Source of the DNA: Haliclona indistincta
Lineage: Eukaryota; Porifera; Demospongiae; Haplosclerida; Chalinidae
Reading direction: 5' to 3'
Length of the DNA: 64,000 nt
Assembly (NCBI GenBank): GCA_964017065.1
Contig: OZ024786.1
Location: 14,892,940-14,956,939 of the forward strand
The notes under the pieces were generated by a model. That model saw nothing but the letters and a program-made list of their open reading frames with translations. It searched no databases and was not told where the DNA came from. Each line of letters starts with the position of its first letter. The stretch's first letter is position 1. Positions 24,220-35,427 of the stretch are shown one piece after another. The translations under genes were made by a program, and so were the position numbers.

Positions 24220-24640
24220 CCCTTCATGTAACATGCATGACACAATTAATGTGACCATGCATGCATGCATGCATGTTAAAATTTATCCATTCATGTAACA
24301 TGCATGATACAGTCTGAAACATGCATGTTAAAATTTATCCATTCATGTAACATGCATGATACAGTCTGAAACATGCATGTTAAAATTTAACCATTCATGT
24401 AACATGCATGATACAGTCTGAAACATGCATGTTAAATTTTGATACAAATCTGACCATTCATGTAACATGCATGTAACAAAATGCATGTTTTACAACATGC
24501 AAGCTACATTCTTGTGACATGCATGCTAGACATGCATGTTGCATGCATTTAGCAAAAACATGCATGTCACATTATTGCTGCATGCATGTAATATCAAAAC
24601 ATGCACAAAATCTCTTGTAACATGCATGTTACATGCACCC
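24220..24640. repeat. Right subterminal repeats of the CACTA-like element
   Basis: Three to four tandem copies of a unit of about 63 bp (aaacatgcatgttaaaattt ... ccattcatgtaacatgcatg ... atacagtctg) at about 24280-24440, then scattered catgcatg motifs up to the TIR. They mirror the left-end repeats. Confidence 0.85.
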
Positions 24641-24648
24641 GATTTCGA

Positions 24649-25011
24649 CTAGGGATCCCATGCAATGCCAGAGTCTGTAGAGCAGAGCAACATATCCGCT
24701 GCATCCGGTGGTTCATCAAGGAGAGGGAGAACGTGTTCCAGCAGGTATTCGTGCCCGAGGTGCACGTCTGATTCTTCATTCATTGTTCTCTCCAGAGTTC
24801 GTCTGAATCTCTGATAGCAGGCAGGGCCTGTAGACTCCATTGCATCCACGAGAGAGACGATGCAGTACTGTCTGCTGGTCTGGTGTGGTTGCAGCAACTG
24901 TTTGCAGACAGCGAGCGTTATGAGCCGCTCGGACACGAGGTAGGGACAAAGCTGGTTAAGATTAATGTATCGCACTAGCTCAGGAAGATAGCGATGGAGA
25001 GTAGTCGCCAT
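24649..25011 (-). CDS. B2: CARD-only protein, tail truncated by transposon, 120 aa
   Basis: B-type CARD gene with start ATG at 25009-25011 (MATTLHRY). The CARD (residues about 5-98) is intact and nearly identical to B1 and B3 (EHVLPLLDEPPDAADM, then CSTDSGIAWD). The CACTA-like element entered right after the codons for GIAWD. Its inverted repeat supplies CCC TAG, so translation ends with one added Pro and then stop. About 14 tail residues and the native 3' end are lost; the missing end lies at 17778-17821. The CARD product could therefore still be made if a new poly(A) site is used. The upstream TATA position reads CATAAAG (25074-25080). Confidence 0.75.
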   Translation of the reverse strand: MATTLHRYLPELVRYINLNQLCPYLVSERLITLAVCKQLLQPHQTSRQYCIVSLVDAMESTGPACYQRFRRTLERTMNEESDVHLGHEYLLEHVLPLLDEPPDAADMLLCSTDSGIAWDP

Positions 25012-26267
25012 GTCTGACAGCAACTATAATACCATCTGCAGACTGAATGCAACTTCGAGTGGGCAGCTATATACTTTATGGAGCTATGTTAAGGGGATTC
25101 CCATCACGGCGGCAATAATATTTTTTAAATTCAAATTTCCGCGGGCTTTTACGTAACATGACCTTGTCAAAGAATTTACACTAATTACGCAGTGATGCGT
25201 GGTGACATTTGCATTACCACAGGGTTCCCATTGTCAGGATATCATGACATGAACAAGCTGCAAAACAAAATTTATTGCCATGCACAATAATTATCAAACA
25301 TAACAATGCGTCACATGGTCACATCTTTGTAATACTATAATAAGTAGTTCCGAAGAAATTTAGAATAGAGCTGAAATAATTAGCACTTATACTAATTAAC
25401 AAAGGGTGCTGGTTGCTAGGCACATATACGCATGTCTATGGTATAGTATGGATCATGCTTCAAGATGCACTCACCAGCTAGTACAAACAAAGCCATTATA
25501 CCATCATTAGTACACTACACTGACCTGGTGTATTATAAGTGACTAGCTGCATGCAAAGTGTCTAGCCATGTATAGTTGACATGTGTAATGTGTAGTTGAT
25601 AAATTATAATAAGTGGCTTTGAACTCCTTTATCCTGACACCGATTCACAGTCGATGTCAGCAAAACATGTTGATAGTCAATTAAATTTACTGAGCTTAGC
25701 ACCACTATTTGCAATGTGTGATATTTGCGCTAACATCTCTGAACTATTAAAAAGCAGAGAAAATGAATACAACATGCTGTTTGGTGTATACATATTATCA
25801 TCATGGTATAGTGCTGTAGTGGGTAATTAAGTACGAGCCCTACCATGTTGTGATGGGCTATATACCACTAACATGGAGACTGACTTGTAAACCAAAATGA
25901 GTACAAGCAACCTATTATGGTCTATAGTTTGGTCTATAGTTGAAGAAGGGAAATAAAGTGCCATAAATTCCAGTGTTGCTATGACAACATGGAGTCAATG
26001 CAATGTGACCAATACCTATATAGTATACTTACAACATGGAGCCTATAATGTGACCAATACCTACTTACACAATTCCGTGCAGCACTGAAATTCAATGCAT
26101 GGCGGCCACCATTAACTCATTGAAAGATAACTGTGCAATGTCTTTCTCCTTGAAATCTCAGCCTATGAGGTTTTTGATGTGTCAAGAGTTCATCATAAAT
26201 GAGAGCTCATTAGCACAATGTAAACTGCAAGACGTCAGTATGGTGATGAATCTCATCTGAGGTCCAC

Positions 26268-26343
26268 GTGTAAGTAGGTATTGATACATATGTAGGTGCT
26301 ATTCAGATCAATACCTACTATAGTATCAATACCTACTTACACA
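26268..26343. repeat. Short palindrome gtaagtaggtattgatac
   Basis: gtgtaagtaggtattgatac pairs with gtatcaatacctacttacac. The same structure lies in unit 5 at about 51604-51677 and, diverged, in unit 4 at about 41897-41975. Confidence 0.8.
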
Positions 26344-28052
26344 GTGGGCCATAAATGAGATTCCGACATCGCTCAACTGGTGACGTAGTTGGTGGCTATG
26401 CTCTCAGTTACGAACTCTTGTTACAATAATTATCTTAACACTTGAGCACTGACTAGTTAAATACAAAAATTGATGAGCATTTTGAGGATCAGCTATTAAT
26501 GTAGTTGCATCATGCAGTCTCTATTGGACATTTGTATACTATAGGTGTCTAGACACTCATGTTTCTATAACCAATAGTGTAGCCTAGGTTGTTATGTAAT
26601 ACTATACTACAGTTTGTGGCTTAGAATGGATCAGTAGTGATTAGCTATAATTATTAAGACACTTGCATGCATATTGGTGGTTAATACAACTGATCATGAT
26701 CATGAGTTGTTTGCATACAAGCTTATGCATCATGGAGCATAAAGAGCTCATTGTAAACAACTATATTTCTTGTTTTGTTACACTGAACTGTGACTGTGAA
26801 GATTCACATTACTGAGAAGAGCCTTTATTATAAGAATAGCCTTTCGAAGAGCCTTTATAACCTGCTATGGGAAGAGCTATTATCGTGCATGCAGTATTGT
26901 TGTCATCGTTATTCCTAGAACTCTTTAATGTGGTGTGAATCTATAACAATGTTCTTACTATAATTAGGTGAAGGTACTATACCAAGTCTTAGATCGTGTT
27001 AACTGATCAAAAAGACATGCATTGCCGGCATAATCTGTATAAAGCAGAGGTCAGCTCTTAATGCCCTCCTTGACTGAGTTCCGATCATGCGGTGCAAATT
27101 CATGTTTCCTGTATTTTTGGTCATGCCGTATATGAACGCACAAAGCATAACATTAAAATTAATGTATATAATTCATCTCTTTGTTCAGGGGAATTATTCC
27201 TAGGTTGATTGTAATTAATGCCTGGGTCAGCTAATCATGATTACAAACACACAGAAACAAATTAATGAACACTTTTATACACTTATCGCTGCATGACATA
27301 ACTTGTCTGCAATATCAAATGTTGAAATATGCTACTAATAAAACTGTCGGTACTTTTGACATAATGGATAATGATATTGCGTAGTTATACTGGCTTGAGC
27401 ATGGCAAGCTAGGTCAGCAATTTGCAAGAAGACAAAAATTCCCATAGTAAAATAATGTGTTGGGTTTAGTTAAGTTCACACAATTCCTGTACTCAGCACC
27501 GTCGGACCTTTGTCGGCCCTGATTAAAGATTACATAATCACTATAGACATGCACCGTTGAGCTTATATAACCACCCTTTGTCGGGTCCAACTGAAAATAA
27601 CCGCTGCCACAGTAACATGCAGTTGAGAGTAGGGAAAGTACAAAATCCTACGTATAGTATCTACTTATTAAGATATGGGATGAGGTAGACTAATGTATGT
27701 ATGTGTAGGCTCTAGATCAATATGCATCTATGCAGCAATGATGTCACACATAATGGAGACACATGAAGTGATTCTACAGCTAAGAAGAGGTCACTTTTGA
27801 GGTTTGTGGTTAGCAATTATAAACTTTTGATACAAAATGTTGTGATATGAAGTTGCTATAGACGGCACAAGACAAAATAAGAGCTGGGTGGACAATAACC
27901 TAGTTTCCACGAAGAGACTAATATAATAACCTCAATTAATATTCATTTCCTATCACAGCTGCTATATAATTTTAGATTTCACAAAGTTGATTCAATAATC
28001 ACACCATTTTTCAAAACAGGCTCTTGTTGCCTAATCTCTTTGGTCACGTGTA

Positions 28053-28407
28053 CAGTACCGCTCACGAGTAAGTGTACTCAAACCCGCGGGCTAACCGCGC
28101 GTAACTCGGGGGTGCCCGCGGGTCCGTGAACGTGTACCCGCTGCCCGCACCACACTAACCCGCGGCCCTCATGCAGCCTTGCACGCACTCGCGACCCGCT
28201 GGATAGCTAGGCAGACTCACGTTGTCGTTGTGTGACTTTCGCGAGCATACACAGTGCTCGCACGTATCCGCACCAGCGCGTGATGCACTCTGTATTCGCA
28301 TATACCCGCGGTTAATGATACACGGTTCCGCGGGAAAGACAAAATTACCCCCGGGTTGCCTGCGAGTCTCCCGCGGGTGTTGGTCCACTTACTCGTGAGC
28401 GGTACTG
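28053..28407. mobile_element. Mariner-like MITE, 355 bp, TA target
   Basis: Perfect inverted ends of at least 21 bp (CAGTACCGCTCACGAGTAAG inward). It is flanked by TA at 28051-28052 and 28408-28409; units 1, 2 and 5 show uninterrupted cacgtgtaca ... ttgattggtcaatg. The interior is strikingly GC-rich (repeated cccgcggg) in an AT-rich region. Open frames on the minus strand reflect its composition and resemble no transposase. Confidence 0.85.
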
Positions 28408-28741
28408 TAGGTTGATTGGTCAATGTCATACGTCCGCTTCTGACCAAACAATAATGCTGGTTTGCATTCCTATGCTTTCACAAATTAAATTAGTGATAAT
28501 AATAATTATTAAATCACTCTTGCATGAATACTCTCAGGGAAGAGTTGTGAATATCATTATAACCTAAAAGTGACGTACAATGGATAAAGAAGGGCAACAG
28601 CATGGATATTCCAAAATAGATTATTGGCTTATTAATTTTGGTTTAAAATTCTAAAACCAGAGCAAATCTGTAGGGATTATTTTTCAGCATGTGTGAAAAA
28701 TTTTGAGTCAAAAAATTGATGCTGTAAGTGTATGCGTATAG

Positions 28742-28745
<4 letters not shown>

Positions 28746-28800
<55 letters not shown>

Positions 28801-28822
28801 TCTCTCTCCCTCTCTCTCTCTC
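28746..28822. repeat. (CT)n microsatellite
   Basis: About 77 bp of almost pure CT. The paralogous spots have much shorter runs (about 11078-11092 and 53812-53826). Confidence 0.95.
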
Positions 28823-29564
28823 AGTACCTCTGAGTTAATATAGTCTTTTTCAATGACAATTCTTATCATTTTCGCCTTCATTGTAATTATAGAGTATCGA
28901 AAGGATGTAAACAATAACACTAAAATTCTATTAACTACATGTATCATACTTTGTGCAATAATTTATTATGATAAATAGCTAGTGAACTGTGTGAAGGAGT
29001 GACATGTCTACATGACTCTTATGATCACATGGAATGAGTATAAACTTTTGTACATGCACTTGAAGTAAAAACACCTCGAGCAAGTACATGATGATATCAT
29101 CAACTAGTATACACAATAGAGGAGTCTAAACAGAGCAGTATGTTGTGGGCTCTAGCATAGCAACATGAACTGGTTCCACGGGCAACACTGTGAAGTTGGC
29201 AACTTGATACGAGGCTGAACTATTATAGTAAAATAATTATTAATAACTTAATCTAAGTGACAAAACATTTACATTTGTAGTATACATGTACGTACAAAGG
29301 TCACATTACTATGAAAAGATCTTTAACTTGATTTATTATTATGCCCAGTGATCAGACTGTTTCATAATAATTGTGGAATACTATTATGTTAAACTAACGT
29401 ACACTATGAGAACTATACTAAACTAGTGATAAACAAAAAAAAAGGATTGGAAAGCAGCCAGTCATCTAGAATTCAATACACACAGGGTCAGTTGAAATTG
29501 CTAGCTGAGCTCAAGGTACTGTAGCTAAAGCTCATTAGAGCTAACCAGTAAACCGAGGCTATTA

Positions 29565-29885
29565 TTTTCCATTAAATCATACACAGTCAATTAGTCGACA
29601 TACTTTTGGACAAATAACAATTGATATGGAAGCTAATTTAAGTTAGTAGTGTAAACATCACCATGACAACAACTTAAACTATGCAGCAGAGTAGGACACA
29701 TACTTATGTTCGTTAAAGGGAATAATATTTTGCCACGACAGGCTAATCTCTGCTAGTCATGGCAAAATATTATCTTAATGAACATAGGTGTGTCCATGCA
29801 GGCTCCTGAGTCCTACTCTGCTGTTGTCATGGTGATGTTTCTACAGTTTGTCGACTAATTGGCTGTGTATGATTTACTGGAAATA
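29565..29885. repeat. Palindrome (unit 3 version)
   Basis: Paralogue of the palindrome at 12362-12775, with a shortened right arm: agcagagtaggac / gtcctactctgct and catcaccatgacaacaac / ttgtcatggtgatg are paired. Confidence 0.75.
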
Positions 29886-29996
29886 ATAGCAATTGTTCAG
29901 TGTTAGCTGCACACATTAAAAAATTCTGTTAGATATACATGCATTCTATAAGACTGTTAGTTTTAGTGAAGCTGTGATATTACTGAACATGTATAT

Positions 29997-32450
29997 GTTC
30001 CGCGCTTTCTAGGAATTTGCGCTTTCTCGAGAAAGCGCAGCGCTTTTTAGGAATTCCTAGAAAGCGCGGGCTTTCTCGAGAAAGCGCTGCGCTTTCGGTA
30101 CTGGCTCAAATGCGGACCGGACCGGACCGCGCGGACCAGCTCACGTGATCATTAGCCGTTCGACAGCCTGCTGATCTGATGGCCGGTCGTATTGCAGAGC
30201 GGACGACACGTCAAGTGATGGTTCTGCTGCTTGCATGCTTCCATGGTTCTGCTGCTTGCATGCTTACTGAGTTCTGCTGCTTGCATGCTTCCACAGTTCT
30301 GTTGCTTGCATGCTACCCAAGGTTCTTCTGCTTGCATGGCTTCATAGTTCTGCTGCTTGCATGCTTCCATGATGATGTTTTGATGCTTCCATAGATCTAC
30401 TGCATGCATATACGTGCTGTCATAATTATTATGCATCTGCTAATTGCATGCTAGCATACATGCTACTGCACCGAGGCATCTGCATCTTTGGTGCTATTTT
30501 TTATTATTATTTCCACTGACTTTACTGTTTACCAAAAATGTAATCTGTCTTTGTTTCACTGGTTGGCCTTTGTATTAGCTTTCGCTAGTTGGTCACACCT
30601 GCCTTTGGCAAAGATTAAAAAAGGAAAAAATGCCAAACTGAGCTAATGATACAAGTAAGCATAAGTCAAATAAGTAACACAGGAGTGCAGACACTTAATT
30701 CAGCAGATCTCAACATCTGTTCCCCAAGTGTAGTTTTTCTTCATTCTGTCAACATGATTTACTACAGTAGATGGGTGGCACAATGGAACACAACATGAAT
30801 GCTCATGCAGAAAGTTGTCCACTGCACATGAGCTTAGAATGTGAGTGTGGACTGCATCAGATAGTGAGCCGGCTCAGTGTAGCTGCTGCATGCACTGTTA
30901 AGACCAGAGATGATCTTTGGCACATGACTCGAGCAGCCTGAGACTGCATCTGTAAGTGCATGTGCATTCGAAAATGAATAATTTGAACTGCATGTGCAGT
31001 TATTTAACATTTATACCTGCTGTAATTGACCAGTACACTTTCTCTTCAAGCACCCTTTCTTCTTTCTACCACAGAGGACCACCGAATCTTCTCATGGCCT
31101 TGCAATTACTACACATCCATGGGTGTAAGCAGCCCTGGCCAAATTTAGTATAATTACAAGTTGCTCCATGAATACAGATGCAGGTTTATTTACGCTGCTT
31201 ACCAGTACTGTTGCTTTGTGCTGTAACACTGTTACTTAGTGTTGCTATATACTGCTGTCTTGTGTTGGAACAGCACTGCTACAGTAACTGGCTTGCTGAA
31301 TATCTAACTTCAGAACCTGACATCAATGATTGTTAACAATTAGTGCATGTACACTTATTGAAACTGTGATGTTATCATGGTCCTCAGCACGCAGTAGCTT
31401 GAAAATTGCAGCACGGCTAGGCGCGCTGTGCGCAGACTTTGCCGCGCGCCGCTGGCGATGATCACGTGAGCTGGTCCGCGCGGTCCGGTCCGGTCCGCAT
31501 TTGAGCCCGTACCTGCGCTTTCTCCAGAAAGCGCAGTCACAGAAAGCGCAACGGATACTGCGCTTTCTAATGTTTAACTCATGTTGTACACGGCTCTCGT
31601 CCAAGAATCGCCACAAAATAGCTCTCTACTATTATAGATGTTAGAATTTAAGCCGGCTGCATGAGTCTTTTGTCGAGTGTAATGGCCCATTGCAGCAACT
31701 CGTGCTAGCGCTGGCGCTCTGACGATTTGAGCCTGAGCTAGCACAATGAGCCTGAGCGAGCATGCATGGTTCCACTGACTTAAATTAGCTCAGTACTGTT
31801 ATTACCTAGCTCCCACAGTAGCCATTCTGAAGAGAGGCAACAACGACACATAATCATGTCAGTGTGTTAGGGTTGTTTTTACTCCAGCTATACCTGCATG
31901 CAGGCTGAGCTGTGCCTACTGTATGCTGGTCATGTCCATCATTCATGCCGGCCGCAGAAATGTTGTCAGCCTTCCTGTGCATTATGACAGGGTACATCAC
32001 ACTAAGATGAGGACAGGTAGCAGTCTAGGCAGCATTGCATACCCAGGCATGCATGCTACGGTCTTATAGGTGCAACAGAGCAGCACAGGTAATAGAAGTA
32101 GCTAAAGTGGAACCGTGTACGCTCGCTCAGGCTCACTGTGCTCTCGATCGTCACAGCTGCACTAGCACGAGTTGCTGCCATGGGCCATTACACTCGACAA
32201 AAAAACTTTGTAGAGCATTAATTCTAACACCTATAGTAGTAGAGATATATTTTGTGGCGATTCATGAGCGACAAGAGCCGTGTAACAACAGGAGCTAAAC
32301 CATAGAAAGCGCAGTATCCCGTTGCGCTTTCTGTGACTGCGCTTTCTGGAGAAAGCGCAGCGCTTTCTCGAGAAAGCCCGCGCTTTCTCGAGATTCCTAA
32401 AAAGCGCTGCGCTTTCTCGAGAAAGTGCAAATTCCTAGAAAGCGCGGAAC
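29997..32450. mobile_element. Foldback element with GAAAGCGC arms, 2454 bp
   Basis: The outer ends are inverted (gttccgcgctttctagga ... tcctagaaagcgcggaac), flanked by ATAT at 29993-29996 and 32451-32454; units 1 and 2 have an uninterrupted gaacatatatatacaggg. The arms are built from repeated gaaagcgc / ctcgagaaagcgc hairpins. A second inverted pair (ggaccggaccggaccgcgcg and its complement) lies at about 30108-30140 and 31470-31500. A third, larger imperfect pair covers about 31510-31760 and 32100-32350. A 24-30-bp minisatellite (ttctgctgcttgcatgcttc) is at about 30222-30375. No transposase gene is recognisable. Confidence 0.75.
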
Positions 32451-33630
32451 ATATATACAGGGTTCTCACTAGGCAGTTTTTGAATGAGTCTCTCCATTTG
32501 GTTTTTCTAAGATCCATTTGGTTTAGAGTTCAGATCACATTTGCCTATTAGGATAAGTAGGTGTTTTTATAATTATGTGTGTAAATAAGTACCCAGTAGG
32601 GTACAGGAATTCAAGCAGTATATAATGTAACTGGTATAATGACTGCTGATCCATTTGGGTTCCTAATCCTAGTGTGAACCTTAAACACCCTCATCTAAAC
32701 CTTTCAGTTGTCTACATAATTATGTGACTACAAGCAGTGAACTGAGGTAGAGAGACACACAAACTGTATTAAATTTTATGCGAATTTTTTATTGTGGAAC
32801 TGTAGTGATGTCATACAACTTGACATAGCATCTAGCTAAAATCAAATGTAGACCCCTAACTGCACTGATTTGTGTAATTGTTATGTGGTATTGCATAACA
32901 GGAAGCATTTGTTTACAATAATAGTTATCACCCTGCACGCCGGACTGTGACAATAATTTTTTGATTGTCTCAGACTGGAAGTTGCAGACAATGGCTGCAA
33001 TCCCTTGAAATAGCTGAGGCAGTATGCCTTCAACATCCTGCCTGTAGCTATAGGCTTGTTGATGATATCCTGTCACAGACCAGACAACAAGGTGGAAACA
33101 TAGTCCTGTGAACAAATGGTTCATAGCTTCACATACTTAATATGATGTGAGAAACATATTGTCCATAGTGTCACATCCAACATGAATTATCATGCAACAC
33201 TGGCTACATGTGATCACACATTGGCTTTAAATATAGTTAAAGTTAATGTATACCCGGTATACCCGGTATACCGGGTATACCAGCGAGCCCACATGTACAA
33301 TCTATGTTGAGCATGCGTCCTAATGATTATTATACAGGCTGAGTATAATACGCATTAGTGCTTGCAAGCAGTAAATATGTAGACATTTATGAAACATTAA
33401 AAAAAACAAAAAAAAACATATAATCCTGGGCCACTGCAGGACCGTGCAAAGTTTTCCCCAGCACCAACATGAGCAGTATCAAAAATATAATTAATTATCA
33501 AATTTGATCACATCATCATACTCAAGAAGGTTTTGTGTAAAAATAAAAATTTTTGGGAAAACATTAACACATAAAACACAATAATTATTTACATTTGAAC
33601 TAAGTTCAATATATTTTTGAGTCGAGTTTG

Positions 33631-34062
33631 TCATCTTTTTCTATTTCTAGATCTGCCGCTATAGTTATGATTAGGAGTGAGACCACAGCTGCTGCTATCA
33701 CATGCAATACCAGAGTCAGTCGATGAGAGCAGTATATCCTCCGGATCATCCAAGAGAGGGAGCACCTTTTCCAGCAAGTGTTCATGACCGAGGTGCACGT
33801 CTGATTCTTCGTTCATTGATCTCTCTAGTGCTCGTCTGAATCTCTGATAGCAGGCAGGACCTGTAGACTCCATTGCATCCACGAGAGAGACGATGCAGTA
33901 CTGTCTGCTGGTCTGGTGTGGTTGCAGCAACTCCTTGCAGACAGCGAGCGTTATGAGTCGCTCGGACACGAGGTAGGGACAAAGCTGGTTAAGATTAATG
34001 TATCGCACAAGCTCAGGAAGATAGCGATGGAGAGTAGTCGCCATGTCGGTCGGACCTTTCAT
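33631..34062 (-). CDS. A3: CARD-only protein, 143 aa
   Basis: Cleanest A-type copy. The start is ATG at 34060-34062 (MKGPTDMATTLHRYLPELV); an inner ATG (34044) corresponds to the start of B genes. The CARD occupies about residues 10-105: LVRYINLNQLCPYLVSERLI, TSRQYCIVSLVDAMES, TGPACYQRFRRALERSMNEE, HLGHEHLLEKVLPLL. The tail reads DDPEDILLSSTDSGIACDSS then CGLTPNHNYSGRSRN and a basic end. It differs from B types mainly after the CARD: A has a DPEDI linker and RSRN-K end, B has PPDAADM and CELPSS. CARDs assemble by homotypic contact in the cytosol; a protein of just a CARD plus a short tail could be an adaptor or dominant-negative decoy (inference). No TATA box is evident; about 100-140 bp upstream lies a conserved block (cgctgtttgcgtgggcgagctgaac) shared by all A genes. 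Confidence 0.8.
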   Translation of the reverse strand: MKGPTDMATTLHRYLPELVRYINLNQLCPYLVSERLITLAVCKELLQPHQTSRQYCIVSLVDAMESTGPACYQRFRRALERSMNEESDVHLGHEHLLEKVLPLLDDPEDILLSSTDSGIACDSSSCGLTPNHNYSGRSRNRKR

Positions 34063-35427
34063 TGACTACCACGCAGCAGCTACAGTATCATGCACCTGCA
34101 AACAGATCGATTAGCTAAGCTCCTTATATTCAGTTGATCTAAGAGGGGGATTCCCCGTACACACCTATCGCTGTTTGCGTGGGCGAGCTGAACTGACGCC
34201 TGCAGCACGCCGGCTCATGTTTAATAGAATGACTAATAAAGAATGCACACTAGCTACTCCCATGACTGGTCTGAATTAAACACTGTCTACTCGATAGATT
34301 CCTGGCGGCCCATTTCTTCTTTGTAGAGTATAATCACTTAATATGGTATGATGTAATGAATTGTTTTGATAATTGTCTTTAAGAGCTGGTCAAATGGGCT
34401 TGGGGCAGACCCTAAGACAATGCAGGTGTGTCTAGTCACATTAGGTGGCTGCTTCATCCACAGCTGTACGTCACCATGCTTTGTAGCGGTGCAAAGATGC
34501 AATATCAAAACTTAACCGGCAAAGCTGAGGGGAAAATGTGTTTGAAACTACTGCATGCATGCACTGAGCAGAAAGACTAACAACTGGCTGAGTGTATGAG
34601 TAGCCACACATATTTGAGCATGGAAGGTGCATCAATCAATTAGATAGGAACAATTTCTGCACACTTATGGTCCACATTGATAGTGGGTTGCTATGACTAC
34701 AGCCATGCAGGCTATAGCTACAGATGCAACGTTTACAAGATAAGCTGTGATGAGCTAAATCTACTAGTCTTAGGCTAAGTGCAGACATACCTTATTTGGG
34801 ATTAGTCATCTTAGCAAGGCTTCCAAGGTAATTAATTTAAGTCCCATGAGGCAAACCTGTTCATACAAGGAGAATAGGCTTGAACCAACAATTGGGAGTT
34901 GGCTACAGTAGCACCCATCACATAATTACACCATGTCAGCTCTCCATGCAACCCTAGCACATTCATTTTCCAATATCCACATTTGCACACTGATGATAAA
35001 CTGCATGTGTTCAGTTATTTCCAGTATATCGAATTATTAAAACGAAATTGCTTGAGACAAAATTAATGCTGTAAAACTAATTTTACAGCTACATGAAGCT
35101 TTTACTCTTGTTTTACATCAAGATCAATGACTCTTACTGAGGATAAAAATAATACTTAAACTATGTGTGACGGCTGACATCTTCAGCACCGTTTATGCTT
35201 CGTACCAGAATCTATAATGATAGAGCCATGCAATGTTGTTACTATAGCTACTCAATGTAGCCAGCAATAATGATAGTAATGATCACCATTAATTAATTTG
35301 TTTACTACAGTAGCATAATTATGTTTTGTATTGCACGAGACAAAGATTAATTAACACTGTGCATGCAATAATGTCAATAAATGCATGTGTATATCATGTG
35401 TATTGGAAATGCATAAAACCCTATTAT

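Larger units (their letters stand above)
17822..24654. mobile_element. CACTA-like DNA transposon, 6833 bp, inserted in B2
   Basis: Terminal inverted repeats CCCTAGTCGAAATC begin at 17822 and end (cgactaggg) at 24654. It is flanked by AT (17820-17821 and 24655-24656), and the intact B genes read gctatcccatgc across the site, giving a 2-bp target duplication. Both subterminal regions are packed with catgcatg-type repeats. It carries two divergent spliced genes: a tnp2/DUF4218-like transposase (plus) and a BEN-like protein (minus). Both frames are intact after splicing, so the element may be recent or active. A CACTA/EnSpm-like (CMC) placement rests on the transposase; the CCC terminus and 2-bp duplication are atypical for classical CACTA. 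Between 24044 and 24219 I see nothing specific. Confidence 0.9.
9419..26515. repeat. Segmental duplication unit 2 (A2 + B2, many insertions)
   Basis: Second copy of the unit. It begins after a deletion that removed the unit start and minisatellite, and is lengthened by a retroelement fragment (11.7-12.2 kb), a palindrome, a piggyBac-like element (13.4-14.05 kb), an 845-bp TIR element and the 6.8-kb CACTA-like transposon. The remaining stretches (about 9419-11690, 14051-14737 and 25082-26515) are AT-rich noncoding sequence paralogous to units 1, 3, 4 and 5; a small CT run sits near 11082-11092. Confidence 0.8.

Noticed and set aside
28155..28447. Open frames within the GC-rich 28.05-28.41 kb segment
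   Set aside because: They arise from repeated cccgcggg composition in a MITE and resemble no transposase.
30152..30436. Gln/Ala/Cys repeat protein
   Set aside because: It reads through a 24-30-bp minisatellite in a foldback element; no conservation or signals support a gene.
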